Source: Paracoccaceae bacterium
Lineage (GTDB): Bacteria > Pseudomonadota > Alphaproteobacteria > Rhodobacterales > Rhodobacteraceae
Reading direction: 5' to 3'
Assembly (NCBI GenBank): GCA_024639125.1
Contig: JAHEJA010000035.1
Location: 1 to 40,329 of the forward strand
Length of the DNA: 40,329 bases
The position numbers and the translations under genes are program-made. The notes beneath the pieces were generated by a model that had not been told where the DNA came from, made no database searches, and worked only from the letters and a program-made list of their open reading frames with translations. Numbering within the stretch: the stretch's first letter is position 1; every line of letters starts with the position of its first letter. Positions 28,143 through 36,800 of this stretch are shown here, in pieces.

Positions 28143-29167
28143 GGCTCTGGTTCCTCATCTACGGCTTTTAAACGCAGACGGCCCTCATCAATGTCGGCCC
28201 GCATTGCGCGCAATACTGTATCCACACCTTCTCGGCTAACGCCCGACATCAAATAGACAGGCGCACCGGCGATTTTTTCAAGCTCTTCTTTGAAAAAGTC
28301 GCGTTCTTCGTCATCAAGACTATCCACTTTGTTCAGGACAGTGATGCGTTTCTTTTCCGACAGCTCGCCGCCATATGCCTCAAGTTCATCAATGATCGTT
28401 TGATAATCCTCAAGAAAGGTTCCAGAGGTCCCATCAACCAAATGCAAAAGCACCGCGCAACGTTCGACATGCCCTAGGAACAAATCGCCCAAACCGCGGC
28501 CTTCGTGGGCCCCTTCGATCAAGCCGGGGATATCCGCGACAACGAATTCAACATTGTCAATTCCAACGACACCCAGATTTGGGTAAAGCGTCGTAAACGG
28601 ATAATCAGCAATTTTTGGGCGCGCATTTGACGTCGCCGCCAAAAAGGTGGATTTCCCCGCATTCGGAAGCCCCAACAACCCGGCATCTGCAATCAGCTTG
28701 AGCCGTAGCCAAATTGTACGCTCGATGCCTTCTTGACCGGGGTTTGCACGGCGCGGCGCTTGGTTCGTGGAGGATTTAAAATGCAGGTTTCCAAACCCAC
28801 CATTTCCGCCCTTGGCCAACAGCACACGGTCGCCGATTGTTTCCAAGTCGGCAATTACGGTTTCTTGGTCTTCATCCAAAATTTCTGTACCGGCAGGCAC
28901 GTACAAAACGATATCTTCACCATTCGCACCAGAGCGTTGTTGCCCCATGCCAGCACCACCGGTATTCGCAAAAAAGTGCTGCTGATAGCGGAAATCAATC
29001 AAGGTGTTTAATCCGTCAACAGCTTCGGCCCAAACGGATCCGCCATTGCCACCGTCGCCCCCATCAGGGCCACCATATTCGATGAATTTTTCACGGCGAA
29101 AGCTGACTGCGCCGCCACCGCCACCGCCTGACCGGATGTAAACTTTGGTCAGATCTAGGAATTTCAT
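28130..29167 (-). CDS. obgE: Obg/CgtA GTPase
   Basis: Obg is an essential GTPase involved in 50S ribosome maturation and stress signalling. The 345-residue protein begins with the glycine-rich Obg fold ([31 protein letters not shown]) and continues with a G domain: G1 [10 protein letters not shown] (about 166), G3 DIPGL, G4 NKVD. There is no OCT extension, as is usual in proteobacteria. It is separated from rpmA here by three accessory genes. Confidence 0.97.
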   Translation of the reverse strand: MKFLDLTKVYIRSGGGGGGAVSFRREKFIEYGGPDGGDGGNGGSVWAEAVDGLNTLIDFRYQQHFFANTGGAGMGQQRSGANGEDIVLYVPAGTEILDEDQETVIADLETIGDRVLLAKGGNGGFGNLHFKSSTNQAPRRANPGQEGIERTIWLRLKLIADAGLLGLPNAGKSTFLAATSNARPKIADYPFTTLYPNLGVVGIDNVEFVVADIPGLIEGAHEGRGLGDLFLGHVERCAVLLHLVDGTSGTFLEDYQTIIDELEAYGGELSEKKRITVLNKVDSLDDEERDFFKEELEKIAGAPVYLMSGVSREGVDTVLRAMRADIDEGRLRLKAVDEEPEPWRP

Positions 29168-29178
29168 TGTCTTTTTCC

Positions 29179-30201
29179 TTAATTAGGGTTGCGCAACCGA
29201 TATAGGTTTACGCGCGCAGGCTCAAGCCTTGCCTTTGATTGGCCTTCAGATTCTGCGTATTTTTCAAAACCATTTTTGATCATGACACGACCCGAGGCCG
29301 GATTATCCTGAAAATGTTCGGCTATGATTTCATTAAACCCATACCGTTCAAACAGAAAATTACAAAATACGCCAACCGCATCGCTCATGTAACCATTGCC
29401 TTGGTGATCTGGGTGCAGTGCATAGCCAATGTCTGCGACACCATCGCCCACAGTATGAAACCCAATCGCGCCAATTCCTTGGCCTTGGGAATTTTGAATA
29501 TGGAACCACCCGTTCCCGCCCCCTTTCCAGCAAGCGTTATCTATACGGTCACGGATTGCACGCATTTCCAAAGGATGATCAAAGCTTGCCATATTTTCAG
29601 ACACGCTTTTGTGGCGGAATATGTCAAACAAATCTGCGGCATGCCTTGGTTTAACGGGAACAATGGTGACTTTGTCCCCAACGAGGGACAGACCGTGAAT
29701 GAAATGCCACTGTTCGGGCGTTAGACCCAATTGTTGCAATGGAACATCTTGCCCACGTGCGCAGCAGTGGGTTAGCTCTGGCGTCCCAAGGTTAGAAAAC
29801 CCTAACCGCCTTAGGATAGATGCGGATTTGTCATTTTCCACAAAATAGCCAGACAACAAAGGCCGGGCTTTTGGCGATGCAAAATGCGCATGACAGAGCG
29901 CAAAAGCCGCTTCGCTCATGATGCCTTGGCCCCAATAGGATTGCCCAAGCCAATAGCCCAATTGCCCAGAGTCGGTTATTGAAATCACACCCAACACTTT
30001 GCCGTTCATTGTGATGGCAAATTCGTACCCCGCCTGCACAATGTTTAAGAATTCACCTGCGTCATCATCGGTATATGGAAAAGGTACAACAGTTAACCAT
30101 TTTGACACTTCGAAATCGTCAACCAACGCAACAATGTCTTGCTGATCCTGTGCCAAAAGAGGCCGCAAAAGCAGCCTTTTTGTTTCGATACAGTGTTTCA
30201 T
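29179..30201 (-). CDS. Double GNAT N-acetyltransferase fusion
   Basis: The 340-residue protein carries two GNAT (RimJ/RimL-like) domains in tandem. The first (about 1-165) starts TKRLLLRPL and has an acetyl-CoA loop [10 protein letters not shown]. The second (about 172-340) starts [11 protein letters not shown] and has [13 protein letters not shown] and [18 protein letters not shown]. The domains are divergent, so this is an old fusion. The acceptor is unknown; RimL relatives acetylate protein N-termini. The start lies 12 bases after the upstream GNAT stop and the end 11 bases before obg. Confidence 0.88.
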   Translation of the reverse strand: MKHCIETKRLLLRPLLAQDQQDIVALVDDFEVSKWLTVVPFPYTDDDAGEFLNIVQAGYEFAITMNGKVLGVISITDSGQLGYWLGQSYWGQGIMSEAAFALCHAHFASPKARPLLSGYFVENDKSASILRRLGFSNLGTPELTHCCARGQDVPLQQLGLTPEQWHFIHGLSLVGDKVTIVPVKPRHAADLFDIFRHKSVSENMASFDHPLEMRAIRDRIDNACWKGGGNGWFHIQNSQGQGIGAIGFHTVGDGVADIGYALHPDHQGNGYMSDAVGVFCNFLFERYGFNEIIAEHFQDNPASGRVMIKNGFEKYAESEGQSKARLEPARVNLYRLRNPN

Positions 30202-30213
30202 TTTTATGTCCTG

Positions 30214-30756
30214 CTAACTTTTATATTTTTTTAAATAGGTCCACGTCGCAACCGTCGCATTGCGGGCCACAGAAAAGGCTTCGGCATCGCTAATGTAATC
30301 GAAACCACAATTCGTAAGAACACGCGCCGAGGCTGGGTTGTCCTGAAAGACCGCGGCAAACATGGTTTTGTTTTGCATCGGATTCATGTCGACCAAAAAA
30401 CGCACGACTTCTGATGCGACACCCATGTTCCAAAACGCAGGAGCGACCCAATAGCCAAGTTCGCTTTGGGTTTGGTTCAACCTTTCAAGGCTGACCATGC
30501 CAATAATTTCCGCCAAACCCGATTTGGTGCCATCAATAACCCAGACATCTTCGTCGCGGTCGGTTTGCAAGCACCGATCAATATATCCAGCAGATGCGCC
30601 AGGTGGCAAAGGATGCGGAATGGATGTCGTCATACGAGCTACGCGTTCATCTTTGGTATAAAACTCATGAAGCCCAACATCAGAGACCCGCAAAGGGCGC
30701 AGGCTAAAGCGATCTGTTTCCAAAACAGGTTGAATTTTAACTGACTCTAAAATCAT
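30214..30756 (-). CDS. GNAT N-acetyltransferase (RimJ/RimL-like)
   Basis: A single-domain 180-residue GNAT: LETDRFSLRPLRVSDVGL at the start, YWVAPAFWNMGVASEVVRFLV in the acetyl-CoA site, and FQDNPASARVLTNCGFDY near the end. The last motif closely matches the second half of the neighbouring double GNAT, so they may share ancestry. AAGGAGG stands 6 bases before ATG 30756, and the start overlaps the LysE-type gene's stop as ATGA. The longer open frame to 30819 has no support. Confidence 0.9.
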   Translation of the reverse strand: MILESVKIQPVLETDRFSLRPLRVSDVGLHEFYTKDERVARMTTSIPHPLPPGASAGYIDRCLQTDRDEDVWVIDGTKSGLAEIIGMVSLERLNQTQSELGYWVAPAFWNMGVASEVVRFLVDMNPMQNKTMFAAVFQDNPASARVLTNCGFDYISDAEAFSVARNATVATWTYLKKYKS

Positions 30757-31358
30757 GCGAGTCCTCCTTTTACTAACGCGTAGGCCACAAAAGCCACAGT
30801 CAAAAATGCAAGCATCCACATAAAGTAACGTTCAAAAGGGGTGCCCATTATAGTTTTTGCAATACGATCTCCGAAAAAAGTCCAAATCGGGTGACATACG
30901 GATTGAACACCAAAGAGAGTTAAGGCGATATGAAAGGTCGCTTCGAAAGCTGGTGTGTCGGGGGCGACATATGCCGTAAAACCCGTTACGATCATTGCCC
31001 AAGCTTTCGGATTAAGCGGATGCACCCAGAGGCCAGCCGCAAATCCCGGGGCTTTTACACCTTGGCTATTTGGGGAAATCCGCATGTTCGCGACACGCCA
31101 CGCCAACCAAATAATATAGGCTGCCGAAATATATTTAAGTGCCGTGAAAATAAATGGGTAATCAGCAGCATAGGTCATAAGGCCAAAACCTATGGGCCAG
31201 ATGATTAATTGCTTGCCAATCAACACACCAAACATAAAGGGCAAGGCCTGTCGAAAGCCAAATCGCGCGCCTGTTGCCAACATTGCCATATTCGCAGGAC
31301 CCGGCGTGCCGACCTGAGACAGTGCAAAACCAGCAAAAGGAAGTATTGAAACGCTCAT
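30753..31358 (-). CDS. LysE/RhtB-family exporter
   Basis: The 201-residue protein has six hydrophobic segments and the family's N-terminal signature TPGPANMAMLATGARFGFRQALPFMFG, plus HPLNPKAW in the middle. LysE/RhtB proteins export amino acids or related metabolites; the substrate cannot be assigned. AGGAG stands 6 bases before ATG 31358. It is the first gene after the rpmA terminator and is translationally coupled to the GNAT gene, which suggests a linked acetylation/export function (inferred). Confidence 0.92.
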   Translation of the reverse strand: MSVSILPFAGFALSQVGTPGPANMAMLATGARFGFRQALPFMFGVLIGKQLIIWPIGFGLMTYAADYPFIFTALKYISAAYIIWLAWRVANMRISPNSQGVKAPGFAAGLWVHPLNPKAWAMIVTGFTAYVAPDTPAFEATFHIALTLFGVQSVCHPIWTFFGDRIAKTIMGTPFERYFMWMLAFLTVAFVAYALVKGGLA

Positions 31359-31427
31359 GATCAGCTCCTGTAGGCAATGGTCACATTTGACCAAACTTGG
31401 TTAATTTTTCGAATTGCGAATGTTTAG

Positions 31428-31462
31428 AAAATAAAAAAGGGCCCGGCGGTGTGCCGAGCCCC
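31428..31462 (-). terminator. Intrinsic terminator of rplU-rpmA
   Basis: On the minus strand a GC stem (plus-strand arms 31439-31447 and 31453-31461, one mismatch, 5-base loop) is followed by TTTTTTATTTT. It lies about 30 bases after the rpmA stop and separates it from the LysE-obg-proBA run. Confidence 0.88.
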
Positions 31463-31491
31463 TAATATGAAAACAAATTTAGGTTTTCGGC

Positions 31492-31761
31492 TTATTCAGC
31501 AGCCTCCGCTGTCGGCAATACTGAAATAAATGTGCGACCCTTAAGGCCTTTGCGGAAGGCAACGTTACCTTCGACAGTTGCAAAAATCGTGTGATCTTTG
31601 CCCATGCCAACGCCTTCGCCTGGCCACATCTTAGTACCGCGCTGACGCACGATGATGTTGCCTGGGTTTACAGCTTGACCGCCATAGATTTTTACGCCGA
31701 GACGACGACCTGCGGAGTCGCGACCGTTACGGGATGAACCGCCTGCTTTTTTGTGTGCCAT
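31492..31761 (-). CDS. rpmA: 50S ribosomal protein L27
   Basis: The 89-residue protein is a full L27: [20 protein letters not shown] at the N-terminus, reaching the peptidyl transferase centre, then [20 protein letters not shown]. It follows rplU by 13 bases in the usual rplU-rpmA order and is followed by a strong terminator. Confidence 0.98.
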   Translation of the reverse strand: MAHKKAGGSSRNGRDSAGRRLGVKIYGGQAVNPGNIIVRQRGTKMWPGEGVGMGKDHTIFATVEGNVAFRKGLKGRTFISVLPTAEAAE

Positions 31762-31774
31762 GGGGGGTTACTCC

Positions 31775-32224
31775 TTACTCTGCAGTCTTAGCCGCAGCAG
31801 CTTTTTTAGCCGCTGGTTTCTTGGCTGCCGCTTTTTTCGCTGGTTTCGCTGCTTCTGCAACAACTTTAGTACCTGCGCCAACAGCCGCTTTTACGCCAGA
31901 CTTGTCGCCACCAGTGGCAAGTACGTCTGTTACACGAACCAAAGTCAATTGCTGACGGTGGCCTTTTGTACGTTGTGAGCTGTGCTTACGACGACGCTTA
32001 ACAAAGTTGATTGTCTTGTCACCTTTGATTTGGTCGATGACTTCAGCTTGAACAGCTGCGCCTGAGACCAAAGGCGCACCAACAACAGTTTTGTCGCCGC
32101 CAACCATCAAGACTTCGTTAAATTGAATTGTTTCACCTGCATCGGCAGCCAATTTTTCAACACGGAGAATATCACCGGATTGAACTTTGTACTGCTTGCC
32201 GCCAGTTTTTAGAACCGCAAACAT
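31775..32224 (-). CDS. rplU: 50S ribosomal protein L21 with Ala/Lys-rich tail
   Basis: The 149-residue protein has the L21 core (MFAVLKTGGKQYKV to VTDVLA, about residues 1-103, with FVKRRRKHSSQRTKGHRQ for rRNA contact). It then has a 46-residue low-complexity tail rich in Ala and Lys (KKAAAKKPAAKK) absent from E. coli L21. Such tails are common in alphaproteobacterial L21. AAGGAAAG precedes ATG 32224; the frame open to 32311 is only leader. Confidence 0.97.
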   Translation of the reverse strand: MFAVLKTGGKQYKVQSGDILRVEKLAADAGETIQFNEVLMVGGDKTVVGAPLVSGAAVQAEVIDQIKGDKTINFVKRRRKHSSQRTKGHRQQLTLVRVTDVLATGGDKSGVKAAVGAGTKVVAEAAKPAKKAAAKKPAAKKAAAAKTAE

Positions 32225-32344
32225 GCGTCTTTCCTTTTCACTACCGCGTTCGTTGGTTCCCATCGGGGTTTCCACTGGGGATCTCCACTGGGCATTTTCG
32301 GCCAAAGCCACCTAGAACAGCGCGTCCATGAGGACAGTATTAAA

Positions 32345-32408
32345 CGAAACAGCGGACATAGGTCCGCCATGAGTTTCGGCTTAAATATCCATTCCGTATC
32401 AAAGTCAA
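32345..32408 (-). promoter_or_regulatory. Candidate promoter and structured 5' leader of rplU-rpmA
   Basis: On the minus strand TTGACT (32403-32408) and TTTAAG (32380-32385) are 17 bases apart. Just downstream, a stem with outer arms CGAAAC/GTTTCG (32345-32350, 32373-32378) and inner arms GCGGAC/GTCCGC (32352-32357, 32362-32367) would fold at or near the 5' end of the transcript. The rest of the 235-base leader has no gene; it includes a near-repeat of TCCACTGGG (32269-32290). Ribosomal-protein leaders are often autoregulatory; that use here is inferred. Confidence 0.4.
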
Positions 32409-32459
32409 CATTTTTCCCAATGAAATAACGGAAAAACACAATGTTTCTGCGGCGTCCCC

Positions 32460-32846
32460 TTAAAGAGGGGCAAACAAATCGATTTCATATCCGTCTGGAT
32501 CAATAACCGTGGCATACCGCTGCCCCCAGAAAGCATCCCAAGGATCGGTTTTAAACACATACCCCGCCTCTTTCAAATTGGCGCAGATCGCGTTTACCTG
32601 AGAGGGGCTATCACACAACAAAGCAAAAGCGGAATGGGTTGCAGGGCTCGGATCACAGCCATTCAGCGACCGCATCAAATCAACATGATCAATCATCAGC
32701 CGCACATCGCCTTGTTGGGTGATGGGTTCAATATGTTGATCGTCTTGCGAGAAAGGCGGAAATTCAAACCCAAGTCGGGAATAAAAAGCAACCGTCGCGT
32801 TGAAATCTTTTGAGGTTACGGCAATGGCATCGATGCGAAGTTTCAT
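32460..32846 (-). CDS. VOC superfamily (glyoxalase/bleomycin-resistance-like) protein
   Basis: A 128-residue single VOC module pair: KLRIDAIAVTSKDFNATVAFYSRLGFEF, then the second half ending with YATVIDPDGYEIDLFAPL. The final glutamate in DPDGYEIDLF is a usual metal ligand. The substrate is unknown; it could be a glyoxalase-like enzyme or a drug-binding protein. It starts 5 bases after the DUF2059 gene stop, so the two may be co-transcribed. Confidence 0.88.
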   Translation of the reverse strand: MKLRIDAIAVTSKDFNATVAFYSRLGFEFPPFSQDDQHIEPITQQGDVRLMIDHVDLMRSLNGCDPSPATHSAFALLCDSPSQVNAICANLKEAGYVFKTDPWDAFWGQRYATVIDPDGYEIDLFAPL

Positions 32847-32851
32847 TGATC

Positions 32852-33661
32852 CTATAAATCCTGCGCTGATAATTGCGTTGACACAATGCGCCCTAATTCC
32901 TGAGAAATGTTTTGGTCTAATGTTTGAAAAACAGTAAACAAAGCATCGTTAAGTTCAAGCCCGACATCCGATCGCTGCAGGGTCAAGTAAGTGTCGAATT
33001 GCGCATCACTTAGTGGCTTGTAAGCCATATACGTGAATGCAATGAGCCATTCCTTGACATTATTTTCGGTTTCTTCTTTTGACTCTGCCAAGAGCGCCAG
33101 GATTGTGTTTTCATCTAGACCAAATTGTTCAATGCGGGTTAATTCACGCAAAAATACAAACTGCCCGTTCATTGATCCTTCGACGTTGCGCTGTACCAAA
33201 TCCAAGTCATCAATAAACGCAAGCAACCCTTGGATACGATCACGGTCTTTGCCTTGTGCCGACAAAACCATCGATTTTGCCATCTCTTCAACGGCATCTT
33301 CGGAAATGGCAACGCGTGCGGTTGCTTCGAGCTGTGCCGCAATGACGCCGGTTTCGGTCACATAGAAATCTAACAATGTTTGTGCGGCCTCGGCATCTAA
33401 TTCTGCGCGCAAACCGTCCACAAGGCCACGTTTTAGACCCTCTAGATTATAAAGCTCTGCCCCTTGTGCTAGATACCGATCAAGACTACGCCCTTCTAGG
33501 TACGTATCACCAATGGATTGCACAAATTCATTGCCTTCTGACTGCATCACTTGGGCGATATCATCCAAGAACATAGCGTCATAAAGGTCTTGGTATACAT
33601 CTGCCGATACAGAGGATGCGGTCGACAGTGCCAATATTATTGAAGTCATTATTTTGCGCAT
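32852..33661 (-). CDS. Exported DUF2059-domain protein
   Basis: The 269-residue protein has an N-terminal signal peptide (MRKIMTSIILALSTASSVSA, cleavage probably after SA), so it is periplasmic. The mature part is all-helical and acidic and includes the DUF2059-like block LLDFYVTETGVIAAQLEATARVAI, a segment seen in many exported proteins of unknown role. An AAAGGAG box precedes the ATG. Confidence 0.75.
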   Translation of the reverse strand: MRKIMTSIILALSTASSVSADVYQDLYDAMFLDDIAQVMQSEGNEFVQSIGDTYLEGRSLDRYLAQGAELYNLEGLKRGLVDGLRAELDAEAAQTLLDFYVTETGVIAAQLEATARVAISEDAVEEMAKSMVLSAQGKDRDRIQGLLAFIDDLDLVQRNVEGSMNGQFVFLRELTRIEQFGLDENTILALLAESKEETENNVKEWLIAFTYMAYKPLSDAQFDTYLTLQRSDVGLELNDALFTVFQTLDQNISQELGRIVSTQLSAQDL

Positions 33662-33756
33662 GGCTGGCTCCTTTGCAGTACAGATAATGCGTTCTAACCA
33701 AAAACAACATGGTAATTCGCATGCATACGAAAACGTGATTGGCGGATCATGCCCCC

Positions 33757-34104
33757 TTATGATCGCAAAATCTTAACCATCGCCCTACCCTTGGCCAGTT
33801 CATCCACAAGCTTGTCCAAATACCTGATGTTCTGCATCAACGGGTTTTCGATTTCTTCGACCCTGACACCACATACGACACCTTTGATTAAGGTCCGGTT
33901 CGGGTTTAACGCCTTGGCATCGCCAAAAAAATCCCGAAACGTGGTGCCTTGGGCGATATGTGCATCAAGGACCGTTTGTTCATATCCCGTCAACCAGCGC
34001 AAAATCTGATCAAGGTCGTCTTTATGTCGTCCTTTTCGTTCAACCTTTGCAACATAAAGAGGATAAACACTGGCAAAGCTGGTTTCAAAAATCTTGTGCT
34101 GCAT
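33757..34104 (-). CDS. DUF2200 family protein
   Basis: A 115-residue protein with [36 protein letters not shown] and [54 protein letters not shown], the pattern of DUF2200 (YdeI-type small proteins). The function is unknown. GGAAGG is well spaced before ATG 34104. The open frame continues upstream to 34155 but contains a tandem duplication and no RBS. Confidence 0.88.
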   Translation of the reverse strand: MQHKIFETSFASVYPLYVAKVERKGRHKDDLDQILRWLTGYEQTVLDAHIAQGTTFRDFFGDAKALNPNRTLIKGVVCGVRVEEIENPLMQNIRYLDKLVDELAKGRAMVKILRS

Positions 34105-34112
34105 GGTCCCTT

Positions 34113-34150
34113 CCTTTGGAAAAAATGTTGGCCTTTGGAAAAAATGTTGG
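34113..34150 (-). repeat. 19-bp perfect tandem duplication in the DUF2200 leader
   Basis: CCTTTGGAAAAAATGTTGG occurs twice without a gap (34113-34131 and 34132-34150), just upstream of the RBS of the DUF2200 gene. The copies are identical, so the duplication looks recent, probably by replication slippage. Confidence 0.9.
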
Positions 34151-34320
34151 GTCACCCTATCTTAGCCGCACGATTGGACGTTGTACATTCTAAGGTGAGC
34201 CAAGCGTAAAACGACAAATTTACCACGCTTTCGATAACACCGCTAAAATATTTAGGGGCACAGAAAAACCTGTGCTACGATTTTTAAAACTGGGATTGGC
34301 CACTTGGAAAAGGTATTCAT

Positions 34321-34506
34321 ATGTCATTTTACAACAGCGCCGCAAAAGAAGCCATTTTGTACTATGCCCAAACCATGGCTGGGTCTTGGGGTTATAAGCC
34401 AGAGGTTTATGCCGAACGCATGGATTGGATAGACGCCAAAGGCAAAGTAACCCCCAAGGGTCAAAAGCTTGCCAAATGGATTCTATCCGATCAAGAGTCC
34501 CTTTGA
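34321..34506 (+). CDS. Small hypothetical protein (61 aa)
   Basis: A 61-residue basic, soluble product (SAAKEAILYYAQTMAGSWGYKPEVYAERMDWIDAKGKV). AAAAGG stands 7 bases before the ATG, and the tryptophan/tyrosine-rich composition looks like a real protein. I recognise no family. It is transcribed divergently from the DUF2200 gene. The flanks (34151-34320 and 34507-34600) contain no other gene I can support. Confidence 0.6.
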   Translation: MSFYNSAAKEAILYYAQTMAGSWGYKPEVYAERMDWIDAKGKVTPKGQKLAKWILSDQESL

Positions 34507-34600
34507 TCTACAACGCTTCACGGACTTAATGGGTCACAATTCCCAGGTGTTAAAATCCTTTAAACGCAGATAGTTCAAAGTGAATAAGAGAAAGAGCTTG

Positions 34601-34852
34601 TTACGTCTTTGACTTGGGCGCTGTGCCATAAAGACACAATTTATTCGTCGCATGACGTTCCTCGGACACTAAATCCAAACCTGCATGCCTTGCAGGACAG
34701 GTTTGCGAAAAATCAATCAGCATGGACCGAAGGCTTATTGGTTTTTGATCACTAACAGCTTTGTCCAAGCTGATCGCAGACGAAGGAATGAAAACACTGG
34801 CACTGGACAATGCCGCGACATAAATAAATTGATACAGTTTATAATTAAGCAT
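34601..34852 (-). CDS. Possible small exported protein
   Basis: An 83-residue frame starting MLNYKLYQFIYVAALSSASV, which resembles a signal peptide, followed by a short region with two cysteines (QTCPARHAG and NKLCLYG) that could form a disulfide. A second start two codons upstream (34858) is possible. AAGAG lies 6 bases before ATG 34852. It is divergent from the EamA gene. Without relatives to compare, it could be a chance frame. If not real, 34507-34963 is a 457-base stretch without a gene. Confidence 0.4.
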   Translation of the reverse strand: MLNYKLYQFIYVAALSSASVFIPSSAISLDKAVSDQKPISLRSMLIDFSQTCPARHAGLDLVSEERHATNKLCLYGTAPKSKT

Positions 34853-34963
34853 AGACATCTCTTGCTGAGGTCACCGGCCGAAATTGCCGCCAAAATCGTG
34901 GTAACACAGTTTGCAAAAATAAAGAGGTCAGGGAAACCTTACCGCAAAAAAGGCTTTGAAAAT

Positions 34964-35836
34964 ATGGAAAAAAACACCGTTTGGATAGCTGCTATATTCA
35001 TGAGTGGCGCGATTGCATCCTTTACGCTGATGGCTGTGGCAGGACGTTATATTAGCTGGGAATTAGATACATTCGAGATAATGACCTATCGGTCTATTGT
35101 TGGACTATCTATCATGACATTGTTCATATCCATGACGGGGAAATGGCACCATGTGAAAACCAAACGCTTTGGCACCCATCTTGTGCGGAACGCCTTTCAT
35201 TTTTCTGGGCAAAATCTTTGGTTTTTCGCAATTACAGCCGCGCCATTGGCCCAAGTGTTTGCGTTGGAATTTACGTCACCCCTTTGGGTGCTTTTACTCT
35301 CTCCACTTTTTCTGAACGAAAAATTAACGCGATTGCGCATCATTGCAGGCATTTTGGGTTTCATCGGCATTTTGATTGTTGCGCGTCCATTTGTCGGATC
35401 CTTGAACATCGGCGTGATCACCGCAGCCCTGTCCGCGATCGGATTTGCGGGCTCGATCATATTCACCAAACGTCTGACACGCACGGAAAAAACCGTTACC
35501 ATTCTTTTTTACCTGACAGCAACACAGCTGGTATTTGGGTTAATCTGCGCAGGATATGACGGGGATATTGCGGTTCCTACTGGTGCGTCTCTGCTTTGGG
35601 TAGCCGCAATAGGTGCCGCAGGGTTGCTCGCGCACTTTTGCCTAACCTCTGCGCTTGCACGCGCGCCTGCCACTGTGGTGGTTCCGATTGATTTCATCCG
35701 CTTACCAGTGGTGGCGATTGTGGGCATGACCCTCTTTCATGAACCGCTCGATATTTACGTCTTTATTGGTGCGATCCTGATTTTCTCTGGGAACTATGCA
35801 AACCTATGGGCAGAAAGCAAACGAACGCGCGCCTAA
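34964..35836 (+). CDS. EamA/DMT-family transporter
   Basis: The 290-residue protein has ten hydrophobic segments in two EamA repeats (SFTLMAVAGRYISWELDTFEIMTYRS opens the first; AALSAIGFAGSIIFTKRL opens the second). The motif EFTSPLWVLLLSPLFLNEKL, ending repeat one, is typical. The substrate is unknown. The open frame reaches far upstream to 34685, but MEKNTVW at 34964 with AAAGG upstream is the natural start. Confidence 0.9.
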   Translation: MEKNTVWIAAIFMSGAIASFTLMAVAGRYISWELDTFEIMTYRSIVGLSIMTLFISMTGKWHHVKTKRFGTHLVRNAFHFSGQNLWFFAITAAPLAQVFALEFTSPLWVLLLSPLFLNEKLTRLRIIAGILGFIGILIVARPFVGSLNIGVITAALSAIGFAGSIIFTKRLTRTEKTVTILFYLTATQLVFGLICAGYDGDIAVPTGASLLWVAAIGAAGLLAHFCLTSALARAPATVVVPIDFIRLPVVAIVGMTLFHEPLDIYVFIGAILIFSGNYANLWAESKRTRA

Positions 35837-35897
35837 CAAAATTGTTTGACCCTTTCGGCACCACTCGCTACCACAACGCAAATAAGGACGGAGTGTG

Positions 35898-36761
35898 ATG
35901 ATTTATTCTTCTGGAAAAGAGTGGCGCGACGCAGAAAGCAAGCGCGTACTGTTGTTTGGCATGTCGGGTTTGGGAAAAACCCATGTGTCCAATATTCTTC
36001 GCCATTCGGGGGATTGGTTCCACTATTCCATCGATTATCGCATTGGCACGCGGTATATGGGGGAACTGATCGCTGACAGCTTTAAGCGCGAAGCGATGAA
36101 AACGCCTTATTTGCGGGAACTTCTGTTAACGGACTCGATTTATATCGCATCCAACATTACGTTTGAAAATCTGGCGCCTTTGTCAAAATATTTGGGCAAA
36201 CCGGGCAATCCTGCAAAAGGTGGCATTCCAATCGACGACTATCGCCGACGTCAAGAACAGCATCGTGTGGCGGAAATAGCATCGCTGATGGACACTACGC
36301 ATTTTATTGAACGGTCCCAAGACATCTATGGCTATCAACATTTTGTTTGCGACAGCGGCGGGTCTATTTGTGAAGTGGTGGATCCAAGTGATCCCAATGA
36401 TCCCGTTTTGGATCACCTGTCAAAGAGCACATTGTTGGTCTGGATCAGAGGCAGCGAAGCGCATCGGGACGAATTGGTAAAGCGATTTGATCGCGCACCC
36501 AAGCCGATGTATTACCAGCCCGATTTCTTATCCGCAAAATGGCAAGAATACCTGGTTCAAAATAATCTATCTGCCCCGGATGTAGACCCTGATAATTTTG
36601 TGCGCTGGACCTATTCTCAAGCGCTTGAACATCGCCAGCCACGCTATGAAGCAATGTCTAAATGGGGTGTCACAGTGGACGCCGATGAAATTGCCCAAGT
36701 CAATTCTGTCAAAGATTTTAATGCTTTGATTGAGCTGGCCCTTGAGCGCACTTTGAACTAA
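35898..36761 (+). CDS. P-loop ATPase of unknown role
   Basis: The 287-residue protein carries an N-terminal Walker A LLFGMSGLGKTHVS (about residues 20-33) and a tail with no other clear domain. The middle has DSGGSICEVVDPSDPNDPVLDHL and a strand VWIRGSEAHRDELVKRF resembling kinases of the shikimate/gluconate type, so a small-molecule kinase-like role is possible. I recall it as a conserved Roseobacter ATPase of unknown function. The start could be GTG one codon earlier; GGAG is close. It precedes metA by 39 bases. Confidence 0.8.
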   Translation: MIYSSGKEWRDAESKRVLLFGMSGLGKTHVSNILRHSGDWFHYSIDYRIGTRYMGELIADSFKREAMKTPYLRELLLTDSIYIASNITFENLAPLSKYLGKPGNPAKGGIPIDDYRRRQEQHRVAEIASLMDTTHFIERSQDIYGYQHFVCDSGGSICEVVDPSDPNDPVLDHLSKSTLLVWIRGSEAHRDELVKRFDRAPKPMYYQPDFLSAKWQEYLVQNNLSAPDVDPDNFVRWTYSQALEHRQPRYEAMSKWGVTVDADEIAQVNSVKDFNALIELALERTLN

Positions 36762-36800
36762 GACTATCTATAGTACTCTATCAACCAAAGGATTGGTTCT

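Noticed and set aside
34685-34963. 93-residue N-terminal extension of the EamA transporter
   Set aside because: It is basic, low in hydrophobic content and out of line with the family, and MEKNTVW at 34964 starts directly before the first helix.
36762-36800. SAM-II riboswitch before metA
   Set aside because: The gap is only 39 bases and lacks the SAM-II core; the upstream bases are coding.
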